The position numbers and the translations under genes were made by a program. Positions 6,974 to 13,907 of a stretch of DNA of 54,624 bases are shown here, in pieces (positions within the stretch are counted from its first letter, which is position 1; each line of letters opens with the position of its first letter). Under the pieces are notes generated by a model. The model was not told the origin of the DNA. It worked only from the letters and a program-made list of their open reading frames with translations, and made no database searches. Origin of the DNA: Eubacteriaceae bacterium (GTDB lineage Bacteria > Bacillota > Clostridia > Lachnospirales > Lachnospiraceae). The DNA is taken from NCBI GenBank assembly GCA_910574915.1, contig CAJTCR010000035.1, forward strand, positions 1 through 54,624, given 5' to 3'.

Positions 6974-7648
6974 ATGTCTATTGTAGCAGCTCTTTGTTTA
7001 GCAGATGGAATTATTTTGGCGGCTGATAGTAGATTGACAATTTGTATGAAGCAGGCCGATGGGAGCATTATTAAAAAATATAATGATAATGCCATTAAGG
7101 TGTATAGAATGAAGAATAAGGATATTGGAATTTTATGGTGTGGAGATTATAAAGTCGGGAATCTTTCAATCCCGCAATTTATGGAGTTTTTTGGAGATAA
7201 AGTTTGTAGGGAAGATTCTATTGAAACCGTGGCTAATAAACTGAATAGATATTGTAAGGGAAATTACCGGGAGGAAATTCTATGGTTGATTGCTGGATAT
7301 TCTGACGGTGAACAATACCTGTATGAAGTGGCAGATGATATTGTTAAAAGAAAAAATCTTATGCCTAATGGATATCCTGGTATAGGTTTAACATGGGAAG
7401 GAGAAATAAATATATCTCATAAGATTATTAACGATGATATTCCATTGAAAGTAAATGGAAAATATTTGCGTGGATCAGATATGCCGAAGATGTCATTGGA
7501 AGACGGAATTGCTTTTGCAAAAGAACTTTTATTACAAACTTGTAATGAACATGATGGATGTGGTGGGAGTATAGATGTATTAGTAATTCGTTCTGATGGT
7601 ATAGAATGGATGGAACAAAAAGAAGCAAAAGAGATTCCTGAGATTTAA
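6974..7648 (+). CDS. Proteasome-beta/HslV-like Ntn hydrolase with Ser nucleophile
   Basis: This 224-residue protein starts at ATG 6974, with AAGGAG about 9 bases upstream. It opens MSIVAALCLADGIILAADSR. After Met removal the first residue would be Ser, and the Asp of AADSR falls at mature position 17, the position of the conserved catalytic-site Asp in proteasome and HslV subunits. A Lys in NAIKVYRM is the likely counterpart of Lys33. The body continues with the expected beta-strand and loop pattern. Known members (proteasome, HslV, Anbu) are N-terminal-nucleophile proteases or amidases, usually with Thr. No ATPase partner is adjacent. It stands alone between a regulatory region and a terminator, so its substrate is unknown. 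Confidence 0.65.
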   Translation: MSIVAALCLADGIILAADSRLTICMKQADGSIIKKYNDNAIKVYRMKNKDIGILWCGDYKVGNLSIPQFMEFFGDKVCREDSIETVANKLNRYCKGNYREEILWLIAGYSDGEQYLYEVADDIVKRKNLMPNGYPGIGLTWEGEINISHKIINDDIPLKVNGKYLRGSDMPKMSLEDGIAFAKELLLQTCNEHDGCGGSIDVLVIRSDGIEWMEQKEAKEIPEI

Positions 7649-7682
7649 GGCCAAAGAATAAAATCTAAGAGTTAGAAGATAA

Positions 7683-7712
7683 GGCATGTGCAGCAGTGGC
7701 ACACGCCTTTTT
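7683..7712 (+). terminator. Intrinsic terminator after the Ntn hydrolase
   Basis: A 9-bp stem (GGCATGTGC with GCACACGCC, one mismatch) is followed by TTTTT. The loop contains a GCAGCAGT word. It lies between the + strand hydrolase and the convergent toxin gene. Confidence 0.7.
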
Positions 7713-7719
7713 CTTTTGT

Positions 7720-7992
7720 CTATATGCCGAACAGATCAGCATGGGTGCCGGTGCGAACAAGGTAAAGCTCTTTATCATTTACACGATATATGAGCAGCCA
7801 GTCTGGCGTGATATGACATTCTCGTTTTCCAGCATGGTTTCCGGAAAGAGGGTGGTCTTTGTTTTTCGGTGGCAATGGAGCGGGAATGAGAAGCGTGTTT
7901 ATGGCAGCGTTCAAAAGGGCCAGGTTATATCCCCGTTTTTTACACAGCTTCAAATCCTTTTTGTATGCTGTAGAAGCGTTTAGAATTAGCAT
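7720..7992 (-). CDS. YafQ/RelE-family mRNA interferase toxin
   Basis: This 90-residue protein has the YafQ layout: TAYKKDLKLCKKRGY at the start, HAGKRECHITPDWLLIYRV in the middle, and ELYLVRTGTHADLF at the end, with the conserved His, Arg and C-terminal HADLF region expected for the ribosome-dependent RNase. It lies 2 bases after the antitoxin stop, the usual antitoxin-toxin order. Such pairs stabilise mobile elements and can limit phage. It converges with the Ntn hydrolase gene. All the family-conserved residues I can recall appear present, so it is likely active. Confidence 0.85.
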   Translation of the reverse strand: MLILNASTAYKKDLKLCKKRGYNLALLNAAINTLLIPAPLPPKNKDHPLSGNHAGKRECHITPDWLLIYRVNDKELYLVRTGTHADLFGI

Positions 7993-7994
7993 GA

Positions 7995-8219
7995 TTAAGC
8001 CTCTGACAGGAGCATATCAGTAAATTCTTCAGCTGTTCCCTGGAAATGCTGCCCGCTGCCGGTTTTAATCATTTCCTCAACTTCTGCCATTGCTTCTAAT
8101 GTTTCAGCATTTGGTGTATCGTCTGGGACTGCTGCACCCTGTAAATATAAAATTACATAATATAAGCGGCTCTCTGGTATTTGGTTAATAAGGCTGTGGG
8201 CAAGTTCTCTGTAACTCAT
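7995..8219 (-). CDS. RelB/DinJ-like antitoxin
   Basis: This 74-residue acidic protein precedes the toxin by 2 bases. ATG at 8219 was chosen over a GTG at 8228 because the AAGGAA ribosome site sits 9 bases before the ATG and overlaps the GTG. The N-terminal half is helical (SYRELAHSLINQIPESRLYY); the C-terminal half is acidic (ETLEAMAEVEEMIKTG), as expected for the toxin-wrapping segment. It should neutralise the toxin and, with it, repress the operon. Family assignment rests on size, charge and pairing more than on a firm DNA-binding motif. Confidence 0.75.
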   Translation of the reverse strand: MSYRELAHSLINQIPESRLYYVILYLQGAAVPDDTPNAETLEAMAEVEEMIKTGSGQHFQGTAEEFTDMLLSEA

Positions 8220-8280
8220 GGTGAACACTTCCTTTCTTTATGCAGTTAATTTGTGACTAATATATGTGGTCACGTACTGC

Positions 8281-8520
8281 CTAGGCCTCAGTGCTAACAG
8301 CAGAAACAGGACGTACAGAAAAATCAATTAGTAAATCACAATTTACACAATCTAGCACTCTTTTCATATCTGAGAAAGAGAGCTGTTTTTTATTGAGTAG
8401 ATTCTGGAGAGCTTGAGGGGATATTCCCATCTGCTTGGCTATATCTCTTTGACTGCACTTCGTATCTAATAGGAGTTTTTTTAGTTCTGTAACTAATTGC
8501 TCATTATTTTTATAAATCAC
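8281..8520 (-). CDS. Small XRE-family helix-turn-helix regulator
   Basis: This 79-residue protein has a Cro/CI-type helix-turn-helix (SQRDIAKQMGISPQALQNLL, about residues 23-42). It starts at GTG 8520 with AAGGAGG 8 bases upstream. It is divergent from the HIRAN gene. Its own promoter (8553-8581) and that gene's promoter (8646-8674) both contain a TTCATTA-N4-TAGTTTAT-like motif, so it probably represses itself and the HIRAN unit. It resembles the immunity or lysogeny regulators of small elements. Confidence 0.8.
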   Translation of the reverse strand: MIYKNNEQLVTELKKLLLDTKCSQRDIAKQMGISPQALQNLLNKKQLSFSDMKRVLDCVNCDLLIDFSVRPVSAVSTEA

Positions 8521-8552
8521 ACTGATAGCCTCCTTTCATTGGTGTTATCCAA

Positions 8553-8581
8553 ATAATAAACTAAAATAATGAAAAAGTCAA
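8553..8581 (-). promoter_or_regulatory. Promoter of the XRE regulator
   Basis: On the reverse strand TTGACT (8576-8581), a 17-base spacer and TATTAT (8553-8558) form a good sigma-A promoter. The spacer contains a TTCATTATTTTAGTTTAT motif, like the operator words across the divergent gap. Confidence 0.65.
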
Positions 8582-8624
8582 TCATTATTAAATATAAGTA
8601 AGTAGGAAAAGTTGAAAAATATAT

Positions 8625-8674
8625 CAAAATAGTTCATCAAAATGGTTGACAAGTTCATTAAAATAGTTTATACT
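8625..8674 (+). promoter_or_regulatory. Promoter and triple operator for the HIRAN unit
   Basis: TTGACA (8646-8651), a 17-base spacer and TATACT (8669-8674) form a strong promoter. Three copies of AAAATRGTT lie just upstream of and across it, spaced about two turns apart. They match a word in the divergent promoter and are likely sites for the XRE regulator. Confidence 0.65.
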
Positions 8675-8740
8675 AATACCAGAAACAAAACAGGACAAAC
8701 AGAGGCGCCCAGAAGTGCTGATAAGAAAGGAGAGCTTCAC

Positions 8741-9172
8741 ATGAAAGACATTAACACAGTTCGTAAAGCAGTCGCAACTATGGCAAACCAGCTTCATAAA
8801 CTCGGATATTCCTTATCCCAGGCATTTAAAACAGCATGGAAACGTGTTAAGAATTCCATGAAATGCAGAGTAGCTGGTGTTACTTATGAGAAGCGGCAGC
8901 AGTTATTACAGTTTATAGCTGGCAGAAAGCATGAAGATCTGACAGTATATCTGCAGAGGGACAGGGCAAATACATTTGATAAAGATGCAGTTGCCGTAGT
9001 AGTCGGGATCAGCAATGTAGGCTACGCACATATCGGATATCTGCCTAAGGGATTATCACAGAGCCTTGCCAAAGTGATAGATAAGGGAATAGGTTTACAG
9101 GCAGATGTAAAGGTAATCGGCGGATACGGTTATAAGGAAACGCTCGGAGCTTTGGTGAACATTGCAGTATAG
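8741..9172 (+). CDS. HIRAN-domain protein
   Basis: This 143-residue protein starts at ATG 8741, with AAAGGAGAG upstream. Residues about 45-140 match the HIRAN domain: MKCRVAGVTYEKRQQLLQF, then the signature DRANTFDKDAVAVVV, then VGYAHIGYLPKGLSQSLAKV and a terminal GYKETLGALVNI strand. HIRAN domains (HIP116/Rad5 N-terminal) bind DNA ends, notably 3' ends. As a stand-alone unit in mobile elements the role is unclear; repair or fork binding is inferred. Its strong, apparently repressed promoter suggests it is made on induction. Basic N-terminal helix: HKLGYSLSQAFKTAWKRVK. Confidence 0.8.
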   Translation: MKDINTVRKAVATMANQLHKLGYSLSQAFKTAWKRVKNSMKCRVAGVTYEKRQQLLQFIAGRKHEDLTVYLQRDRANTFDKDAVAVVVGISNVGYAHIGYLPKGLSQSLAKVIDKGIGLQADVKVIGGYGYKETLGALVNIAV

Positions 9173-9180
9173 GAGGCCGT

Positions 9181-9351
9181 ATGACCCAGGAAGAATTAAA
9201 AGCGATGGTGGATGCAGAGGCGCAGCGGCTTGGAACAGGCAGCAGTGCATTCATGGAACGCCACAGGGAGATCATGGAACTTGCTGATCAGATTCAGCAG
9301 CAGTATGAAAAACGCCCCTGCCAGAATACCAGTCCGGCAGAGGCAGAGTAA
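9181..9351 (+). CDS. Small acidic/Gln-rich protein, unknown
   Basis: A 56-residue frame begins 8 bases after the HIRAN stop with AGGAGG just upstream, so it is probably co-transcribed. The sequence is helical and rich in Gln and Glu (TQEELKAMVDAEAQRLG, ADQIQQQYEKRPC). No family recognised. Good ribosome site and operon position support it. Confidence 0.5.
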   Translation: MTQEELKAMVDAEAQRLGTGSSAFMERHREIMELADQIQQQYEKRPCQNTSPAEAE

Positions 9352-9439
9352 CCCGTCAACTCAGCAATCAGGGTATGCAGGCAGTATAGCACGACTGCTG
9401 CCCTTTGTCAAAAAATTATGAAGATGGAGGAATAGAAAA

Positions 9440-9820
9440 TTGCAGAGCACAGAAATGAAACCACAAAACGGAACCGCGGGGATAGGGGAAATCAGCAGAG
9501 AGGGCTATATGGAGCTGAACAGGATTCATATAGAGGAAAAGGGAAAGATGCGTCACCTGTATGAAAAGGACCTGGTCAGCACGCTTTCAGAACTTCGTTA
9601 CTATCTTGATATTGACATACCTGAAAGCGTACAGGAGCAGAAAAAATATGGGGAACTTGAGGAATTTCTGGATGGTGGGAAATATCCCTTTAAAACCAGG
9701 GACAGGATTCTCTGTATTGCAAACGAGTATGGCGTTGCAGCAGAGGAGAGCGGTTTCCGGAGAGGGTTTCAGACGGCTATGAGGCTCTGCATGGAAGGAA
9801 TGAGAGGGGGTGTCTGCTGA
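9440..9820 (+). CDS. Small helical protein, unknown (paralogue of 10039-10359)
   Basis: This 126-residue protein is read from TTG 9440, which has GGAGG at proper spacing; ATG 9455 is the alternative. It is mostly helical, with no catalytic motif. Its C-terminal SGFRRGFQTAMRLCMEGMRG closely matches AGFKIGFQAATKLWMEGMKG at the end of the 10039-10359 product. A similar ending (YFKNGMKLGVSLILQLLG) is seen in the broken gene at 11104-11443. These three look like one family of small accessory proteins repeated in the element (perhaps DUF6809-like). Function unknown. Confidence 0.55.
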   Translation: MQSTEMKPQNGTAGIGEISREGYMELNRIHIEEKGKMRHLYEKDLVSTLSELRYYLDIDIPESVQEQKKYGELEEFLDGGKYPFKTRDRILCIANEYGVAAEESGFRRGFQTAMRLCMEGMRGGVC

Positions 9821-10021
9821 TAGGCGCTCTTTAGGAAAAAGGGCTGGCAGCAGTGCAGGACAGGGTTGTAAAATGCGGTATGTCTTGCGGAAATGATATT
9901 TAAAGCAGCTTATACAGGGCAGACAGATGTGTCCGCAGCCGGTTCCGCATGTGAAGTTCTGTGGGATATCTTAACGGAAGATGGGATATGGCTGTCAGCC
10001 GGAACAGATAAAAAATACGAA

Positions 10022-10041
10022 GGGGGGGGTGTGTGTGTATG
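10022..10041 (+). promoter_or_regulatory. G8 tract and TG repeat acting as ribosome site
   Basis: Eight consecutive G (10022-10029) followed by alternating TG lead straight into ATG 10039. The G tract is the only ribosome-site candidate. Slippage here would change its distance to the start codon. Confidence 0.5.
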
Positions 10042-10359
10042 GGAACGTATTCAGAAGAATATACAAGGCCAGTCATGGAGATGGAACTGTTGGAGAGAAA
10101 GCGGCTGGAAACAGCGGAAGCCAGTCTTTTGACAGAACTGTACAGGGGAATGCTTGAATGCGGCGCCGTCAGGGACACGGCTGCAGAAATGGAGGCTGGT
10201 ATGAGATTAAAAGAAGCTGTGCAGGCAAACTGTCCGGCTGATGAAATTATGGATCTGGCTGCCGGATGCAGCGTGGCAGGAAAAGAAGCGGGATTTAAAA
10301 TCGGATTCCAGGCAGCAACAAAACTCTGGATGGAGGGCATGAAAGGAACAGGGAGCTGA
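10039..10359 (+). CDS. Small helical protein, unknown (paralogue of 9440-9820)
   Basis: A 106-residue protein, almost entirely predicted helix, with the C-terminal signature AGFKIGFQAATKLWMEGMKG shared with the 9440-9820 product. A GTG at 10033 could add two residues. The start follows a run of eight G and a TG repeat. Its stop overlaps the next start by one base (TGATG), so it is coupled to the excisionase-like gene downstream. No enzyme motif is visible. A role as a small regulator or element-maintenance protein is only inferred from position. Confidence 0.55.
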   Translation: MGTYSEEYTRPVMEMELLERKRLETAEASLLTELYRGMLECGAVRDTAAEMEAGMRLKEAVQANCPADEIMDLAAGCSVAGKEAGFKIGFQAATKLWMEGMKGTGS

Positions 10360-10751
10360 TGGGTAATAAATGGTACATGACAGCAGAAGACATTGCCGCC
10401 GACCTGGGAATTGATGAAAAGGAGGCCGGGAGGCTGCTCCGGAACCTGAGCGAAAGGATTAAACGGAAGGGCGGATGTTATATAGCTGGCAGGGTTCCGG
10501 TGTCATATTACCAGAAGATGAAAGATACGGATTTCATGTCTCCGGACGGGATGGAGGCGGACTGCTGCCCTTTGAATCAAAAAAGGCTTCTGAGCCTGAA
10601 AGAGTTCTGTGTGTATGCCAGCTTTGGACAGAATACGGCCCGGCAGTTTGCAAAAAAAGCAGGGATTGAGAAAAGGATCGGGCATAAGGTGCTCTATGAC
10701 AGGGTGCTTTTTGATGATTGGTGTGATAAAAATAAGTCAATGGAGATGTAG
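10359..10751 (+). CDS. Two-domain DNA-binding protein with C-terminal excisionase-like domain
   Basis: This is a 130-residue protein. Residues 1-50 form one winged-helix-like unit (MTAEDIAADLGIDEKEAGRL, then KRKGGCYIAGRVPVSYYQ). Residues about 70-125 form a second (RLLSLKEFCVYASFGQNTAR, then KVLYDRVLFDDWCDKN), closely related to the whole product of 139-363. This fits a recombination-directionality factor. It is the last intact gene before the integrase unit and is coupled to the gene upstream. An alternative is a plain transcription regulator. Confidence 0.6.
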   Translation: MGNKWYMTAEDIAADLGIDEKEAGRLLRNLSERIKRKGGCYIAGRVPVSYYQKMKDTDFMSPDGMEADCCPLNQKRLLSLKEFCVYASFGQNTARQFAKKAGIEKRIGHKVLYDRVLFDDWCDKNKSMEM

Positions 10752-11103
10752 GCAGCAGTTTATAACAGTGGCAGGAAGAAAAAATACTGCTGTAGCATCC
10801 GGAAAGCTCCGTATTCGTATTTTGATGACATGGGCTATAAAAATTATAGGCATGAAGTATAAAACTGGCATAATAGCCTGATTATGGGGCATGGCGGGCA
10901 GATGGAATGAAGGATCGGCGCAAATATCTGAGGATTGTCCCCGGAAAGCTGCAACTGACCGGGGACGGCAATACAATTAATGTATGATTAGAATTTGTAC
11001 TGCATCTGGTATTATACCCGGAAATGCAGTGCGGCACAATAGATTACAATAAAAAATGCAGCATGGATGTAGTGCTGCTGTCTGCCAGAGAGGGGGCTTG
11101 GAT
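10752..11103 (+). other. Intergenic region with a possible 26-residue ORF
   Basis: About 350 bases without a clear gene. GGCAGCAGT at 10751 and ACTGCTG at 10786 form a spaced dyad. A short frame at 10907-10987 (starting MKDRRKYLRIVPGKL) could be a remnant; it has a weak ribosome site and no known relatives that I recognise. Nothing else is supported. Confidence 0.3.
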
Positions 11104-11443
11104 ATGGATAACAGGTATGCAGAATGGATGATGAATCTGGATGCGGTTGTGGAATATTCGATAGGGGGAGGCATCAGGGTCAGAACCTTTATTTGTCCTG
11201 GAATGTGGGAAAAAAGTAACCGCAAGAGCAGAGGCATATGTAAGAAAAGCGATTCAGGCTTGTATGAATAAGCCGTTAACGGATGAGAAAATAGAATCAT
11301 TTATTGAAAATGAAATTGGAGAACTGCTGGACTGCATAGATGATGTAAACCATGTTTATTTTAAGAACGGCATGAAGCTGGGGGTTTCGCTGATTCTGCA
11401 GCTTCTGGGAGCATGGGAGGATTCGGTAGCAGTCCGTAAATGA
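11104..11443 (+). pseudogene. Frameshifted small helical protein gene
   Basis: The first frame starts at ATG 11104 after a GAGAGGGGG site and reads MDNRYAEWMMNLDAVVEYSIG before drifting to a stop at about 11271. A second frame, open from about 11165, reads SEPLFVLECGKKVTARAEAY and continues to YFKNGMKLGVSLILQLLG, with a stop at 11441-11443. Removing one G from the five-G run at 11164-11168 joins them into one protein of about 112 residues, whose end resembles the proteins at 9440 and 10039. It is either a true frameshift, a slippage-prone site or an assembly error. Confidence 0.6.
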
Positions 11444-11460
11444 AAACTCAGGACAGCAGG

Positions 11461-11488
11461 GTGCAGCAGTTGTGGTATACTGCTGCAC
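11461..11488. promoter_or_regulatory. Perfect 10-bp dyad upstream of the integrase
   Basis: GTGCAGCAGT and ACTGCTGCAC flank 8 bases, ending 26 bases before the integrase start. The same arm words recur after the integrase (12724-12750). It may be an operator, an excisionase/integrase arm site or a terminator of the upstream unit. Confidence 0.6.
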
Positions 11489-11513
11489 TGCCAGACAGAA
11501 AGGAGGGCTGGGA

Positions 11514-12698
11514 ATGACTGAAAAGAGACTGCCGAAAGGCATCAGCATCCGCAAAGACGGGCGGTACCAGGCAAGGTACACGCTGAATGGAAAGCGTTAT
11601 ACGATCTACGGGAATACGCTGAAAGAGGTTGAAAAAAAGCTGCGTGATGCAAAATATGAAATAGACCACGGAATTTATGCGAAGCCGGACAGGATCACAG
11701 TGGATGCGTGGTATAAAATATGGCTGAAAGAATACCGGGAGAATGTAGTCCGGGAGACAACAGTTATCGGAAATAAAAAATGCTATTTGCATGTAAAGCC
11801 GGAAATCGGACAGATGAAGCTGCAGGCAGTGCGGCCGGAACATATACAAAGAGTTCTCAATAAAATGAAAAGTGAGGGATATTCCGGCAGTTACATTGAG
11901 AATACAAGGCAGACCATGAACATGATTTTTTATCAGGCGCTTATGAATGGGATTATTATCACAAATCCAGTTGAAAAGTCTGTTCTGCCAAAGGTTGAGA
12001 CTGGGAAAAGCGATACGCACCGCAGGGCTCTGACAGAATGGGAACAGCAGACATTTTTAGAGTGTGCGGCAAAAAGAAAGCCTTTTTATGCGGATATTTT
12101 TTATGTTGGATTTTCCACCGGCATGAGGATAGGGGAAATAAACGCTCTGGAATGGCAGGACATTGATTTTGGCAAAATGGAGATTCATGTCAATGGAACC
12201 ATGATAAAGGTTGCCGGAAAGGATTATTATAAAGGGCCGGTAAAGACGGGGAAAAGCAGGCGTACAGTGCCGATGCTGCCTGAGATTGCAAAGCGGCTGA
12301 GAAATCATAAGCTGGAACAGGCAAAACTCAGGATGATGCTTGGAGATAAATGGGATCCGGTTAAAGGGTTGGAGCACCTGGTGTTCACTACCATGTTCGG
12401 CAAACCTCTTATGACACTGTCTGTTGGGCGGTACATTAATTCTACGGTTAATGCAGTCAACAGGGAAGAAGAAAAGAGGGCAAAAAAAGAACACAGGAAA
12501 CTGAAGATAATGGAGACATTCTGCCCTCACTCCATGCGTCATACATTTGCTACAAGGGCGCTGGAACGCGGGATTCCTCCGAAAGTAGTGCAAAGTTATC
12601 TGGGGCATTCAACGATTGATGTGACGATGAATATTTATACACATGTAACGGCTGAATTGGAAAGGGAGGAAATCAGGAAGATAGCAAATCAGTTCTGA
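11514..12698 (+). CDS. int: Tyrosine recombinase (Tn916/phage-type integrase)
   Basis: This 394-residue protein starts at ATG 11514, with AGGAGGG upstream. It has an N-terminal arm-binding domain (GISIRKDGRYQARYTLNGKR), a core-binding SAM-like domain (about residues 60-160) and a catalytic domain. The catalytic set is complete: Arg205 (TGMRIGE), His339 and Arg342 (HSMRH), His365 (LGHS) and Tyr375 (NIYTHV). It cuts and joins attachment sites to integrate or excise the element. It lies at the element end, about 160 bases before the truncated terminase, so its attachment site should be at about 12845-12871. Dyads flank the gene on both sides. Confidence 0.93.
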   Translation: MTEKRLPKGISIRKDGRYQARYTLNGKRYTIYGNTLKEVEKKLRDAKYEIDHGIYAKPDRITVDAWYKIWLKEYRENVVRETTVIGNKKCYLHVKPEIGQMKLQAVRPEHIQRVLNKMKSEGYSGSYIENTRQTMNMIFYQALMNGIIITNPVEKSVLPKVETGKSDTHRRALTEWEQQTFLECAAKRKPFYADIFYVGFSTGMRIGEINALEWQDIDFGKMEIHVNGTMIKVAGKDYYKGPVKTGKSRRTVPMLPEIAKRLRNHKLEQAKLRMMLGDKWDPVKGLEHLVFTTMFGKPLMTLSVGRYINSTVNAVNREEEKRAKKEHRKLKIMETFCPHSMRHTFATRALERGIPPKVVQSYLGHSTIDVTMNIYTHVTAELEREEIRKIANQF

Positions 12699-12723
12699 GG
12701 ATTGTGTGTGCAGATGACCGGAA

Positions 12724-12750
12724 GGCAGCAGTGGAATATGGACTGCTGCC
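12724..12750 (+). terminator. Hairpin after the integrase
   Basis: GGCAGCAGT and ACTGCTGCC form a 9-bp stem with a 9-base loop, 26 bases after the integrase stop. The following T content is modest, so it may end transcription or be an arm-type recombination site. It has the same arms as the dyad at 11461. Confidence 0.5.
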
Positions 12751-12844
12751 TGATTTATGAAAAATGGTGTCAAGCGTGGTGTAAAATATAAAAACAGGAC
12801 ATGTGAATGCTTTGTAAATACTGAAAATACTGGCATTAGAATAA

Positions 12845-12871
12845 TTTTGCATACTGTCCCACGAGGACAAT
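12845..12871. other. Candidate attachment-site junction within the terminase gene
   Basis: Terminase-like coding begins around CACGAGGACAAT (12860-12871), just before MLFIVDEASGV. Upstream in that frame is a stop (12842-12844) and non-terminase sequence. The join lies about 160 bases from the integrase stop, where a tyrosine-integrase attachment site is expected. The exact core cannot be fixed without the other junction, which is not in the window. Confidence 0.45.
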
Positions 12872-13897
12872 ATGCTGTTCATCGTAGATGAAGCGTCCGG
12901 TGTTGCTGATCCAATCATGGAAGCTGTGCTAGGCACATTGTCTGGTGAAAATAATAAGCTGCTGATGTGCGGGAATCCGACAAGGAACCATGGCACTTTT
13001 TTTGATGCGTTCAATGCAGACAGGGCACAGTACCAGTGCCATACGGTATCTTCCAGAAACAGCCCAAGGACGAATAAGGACAATATTGCTTCTCTGGACA
13101 GAAAATACGGCAAAGACAGCAATGTTGTCCGTGTACGTGTTGATGGCGAGTTTCCAGAGCAGGACGATGATGTGTTTATTATACTGTCTATCATTGAGCA
13201 ATGCGGCAGTAAAATTTATGAGCTTCCAGACGATGCATTGCATCCCTTTATTGTATTTGGAGTAGATGTTGCAAGGTTTGGAGATGATGAAACAGCAATA
13301 TATAGGAATGCAAGAGGAAAGCTGAAACTGGTAGAGAATTACAAAGGGCAGGATCTGATGTGGACAGTGGGGAATATTGTGAAACAATACAAAATTGCAA
13401 TAGAGAAGTATACGGATTATAAGGGATATGTTTACGTTAACATTGATGATACAGGCCTTGGCGGTGGTGTAACCGACCGGTTAAGGGAGGTCAAACGTGA
13501 ACAGAAGCTGCACAGGCTTGTTATTGTTCCAATAAATGCGGCGGAAAAGATTCCGGCTGATACAAAAGAGGGGAAAGACGCAGCGGAGTATTACAATGAT
13601 ATCACCACTCATATGTGGGCTGTTTTAAAGGATTTGCTGGAAAACAAGCAGACAGAAATAGAAGATAACAGTGAGACATTTGCGCAGCTTTCTACAAGAA
13701 AATATTTTATGGCATCAAACGGAAAGCTGCAGCTGGAGAGTAAAAAAGAAATGAAAAAGCGTGGAATGCCTTCTCCAGACCGTGCCGATGCAGCAGCATT
13801 ATCTGTTTATCTCGGTAAAATTCAAAAGTACACACACAGTCCGATAAGTGATACTGCTGTAAAAAATCTTGGGAAATCAAGTTATTGGAGAAGGTAG
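12872..13897 (+). pseudogene. terL: Terminase large subunit, 5' truncated
   Basis: The open frame (341 residues from ATG 12872) begins at the Walker B segment, MLFIVDEASGVADPI. It continues with a coupling-like segment (LLMCGNPTRNHGTFFDAF) and the RNase H-like nuclease, whose first catalytic Asp is in VFGVDVARFGDDET, with later acidic residues in NIDDTGLGGGV and DRADAAALS. The Walker A half (roughly 150 residues) found in intact TerL is missing, because integrase-linked DNA precedes it. As it stands it cannot package DNA. Excision of the upstream element could rebuild the gene if the missing part lies beyond the window. It is followed by the portal gene, as usual. Confidence 0.8.
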
Positions 13898-13907
13898 GGT
13901 GAGACAA

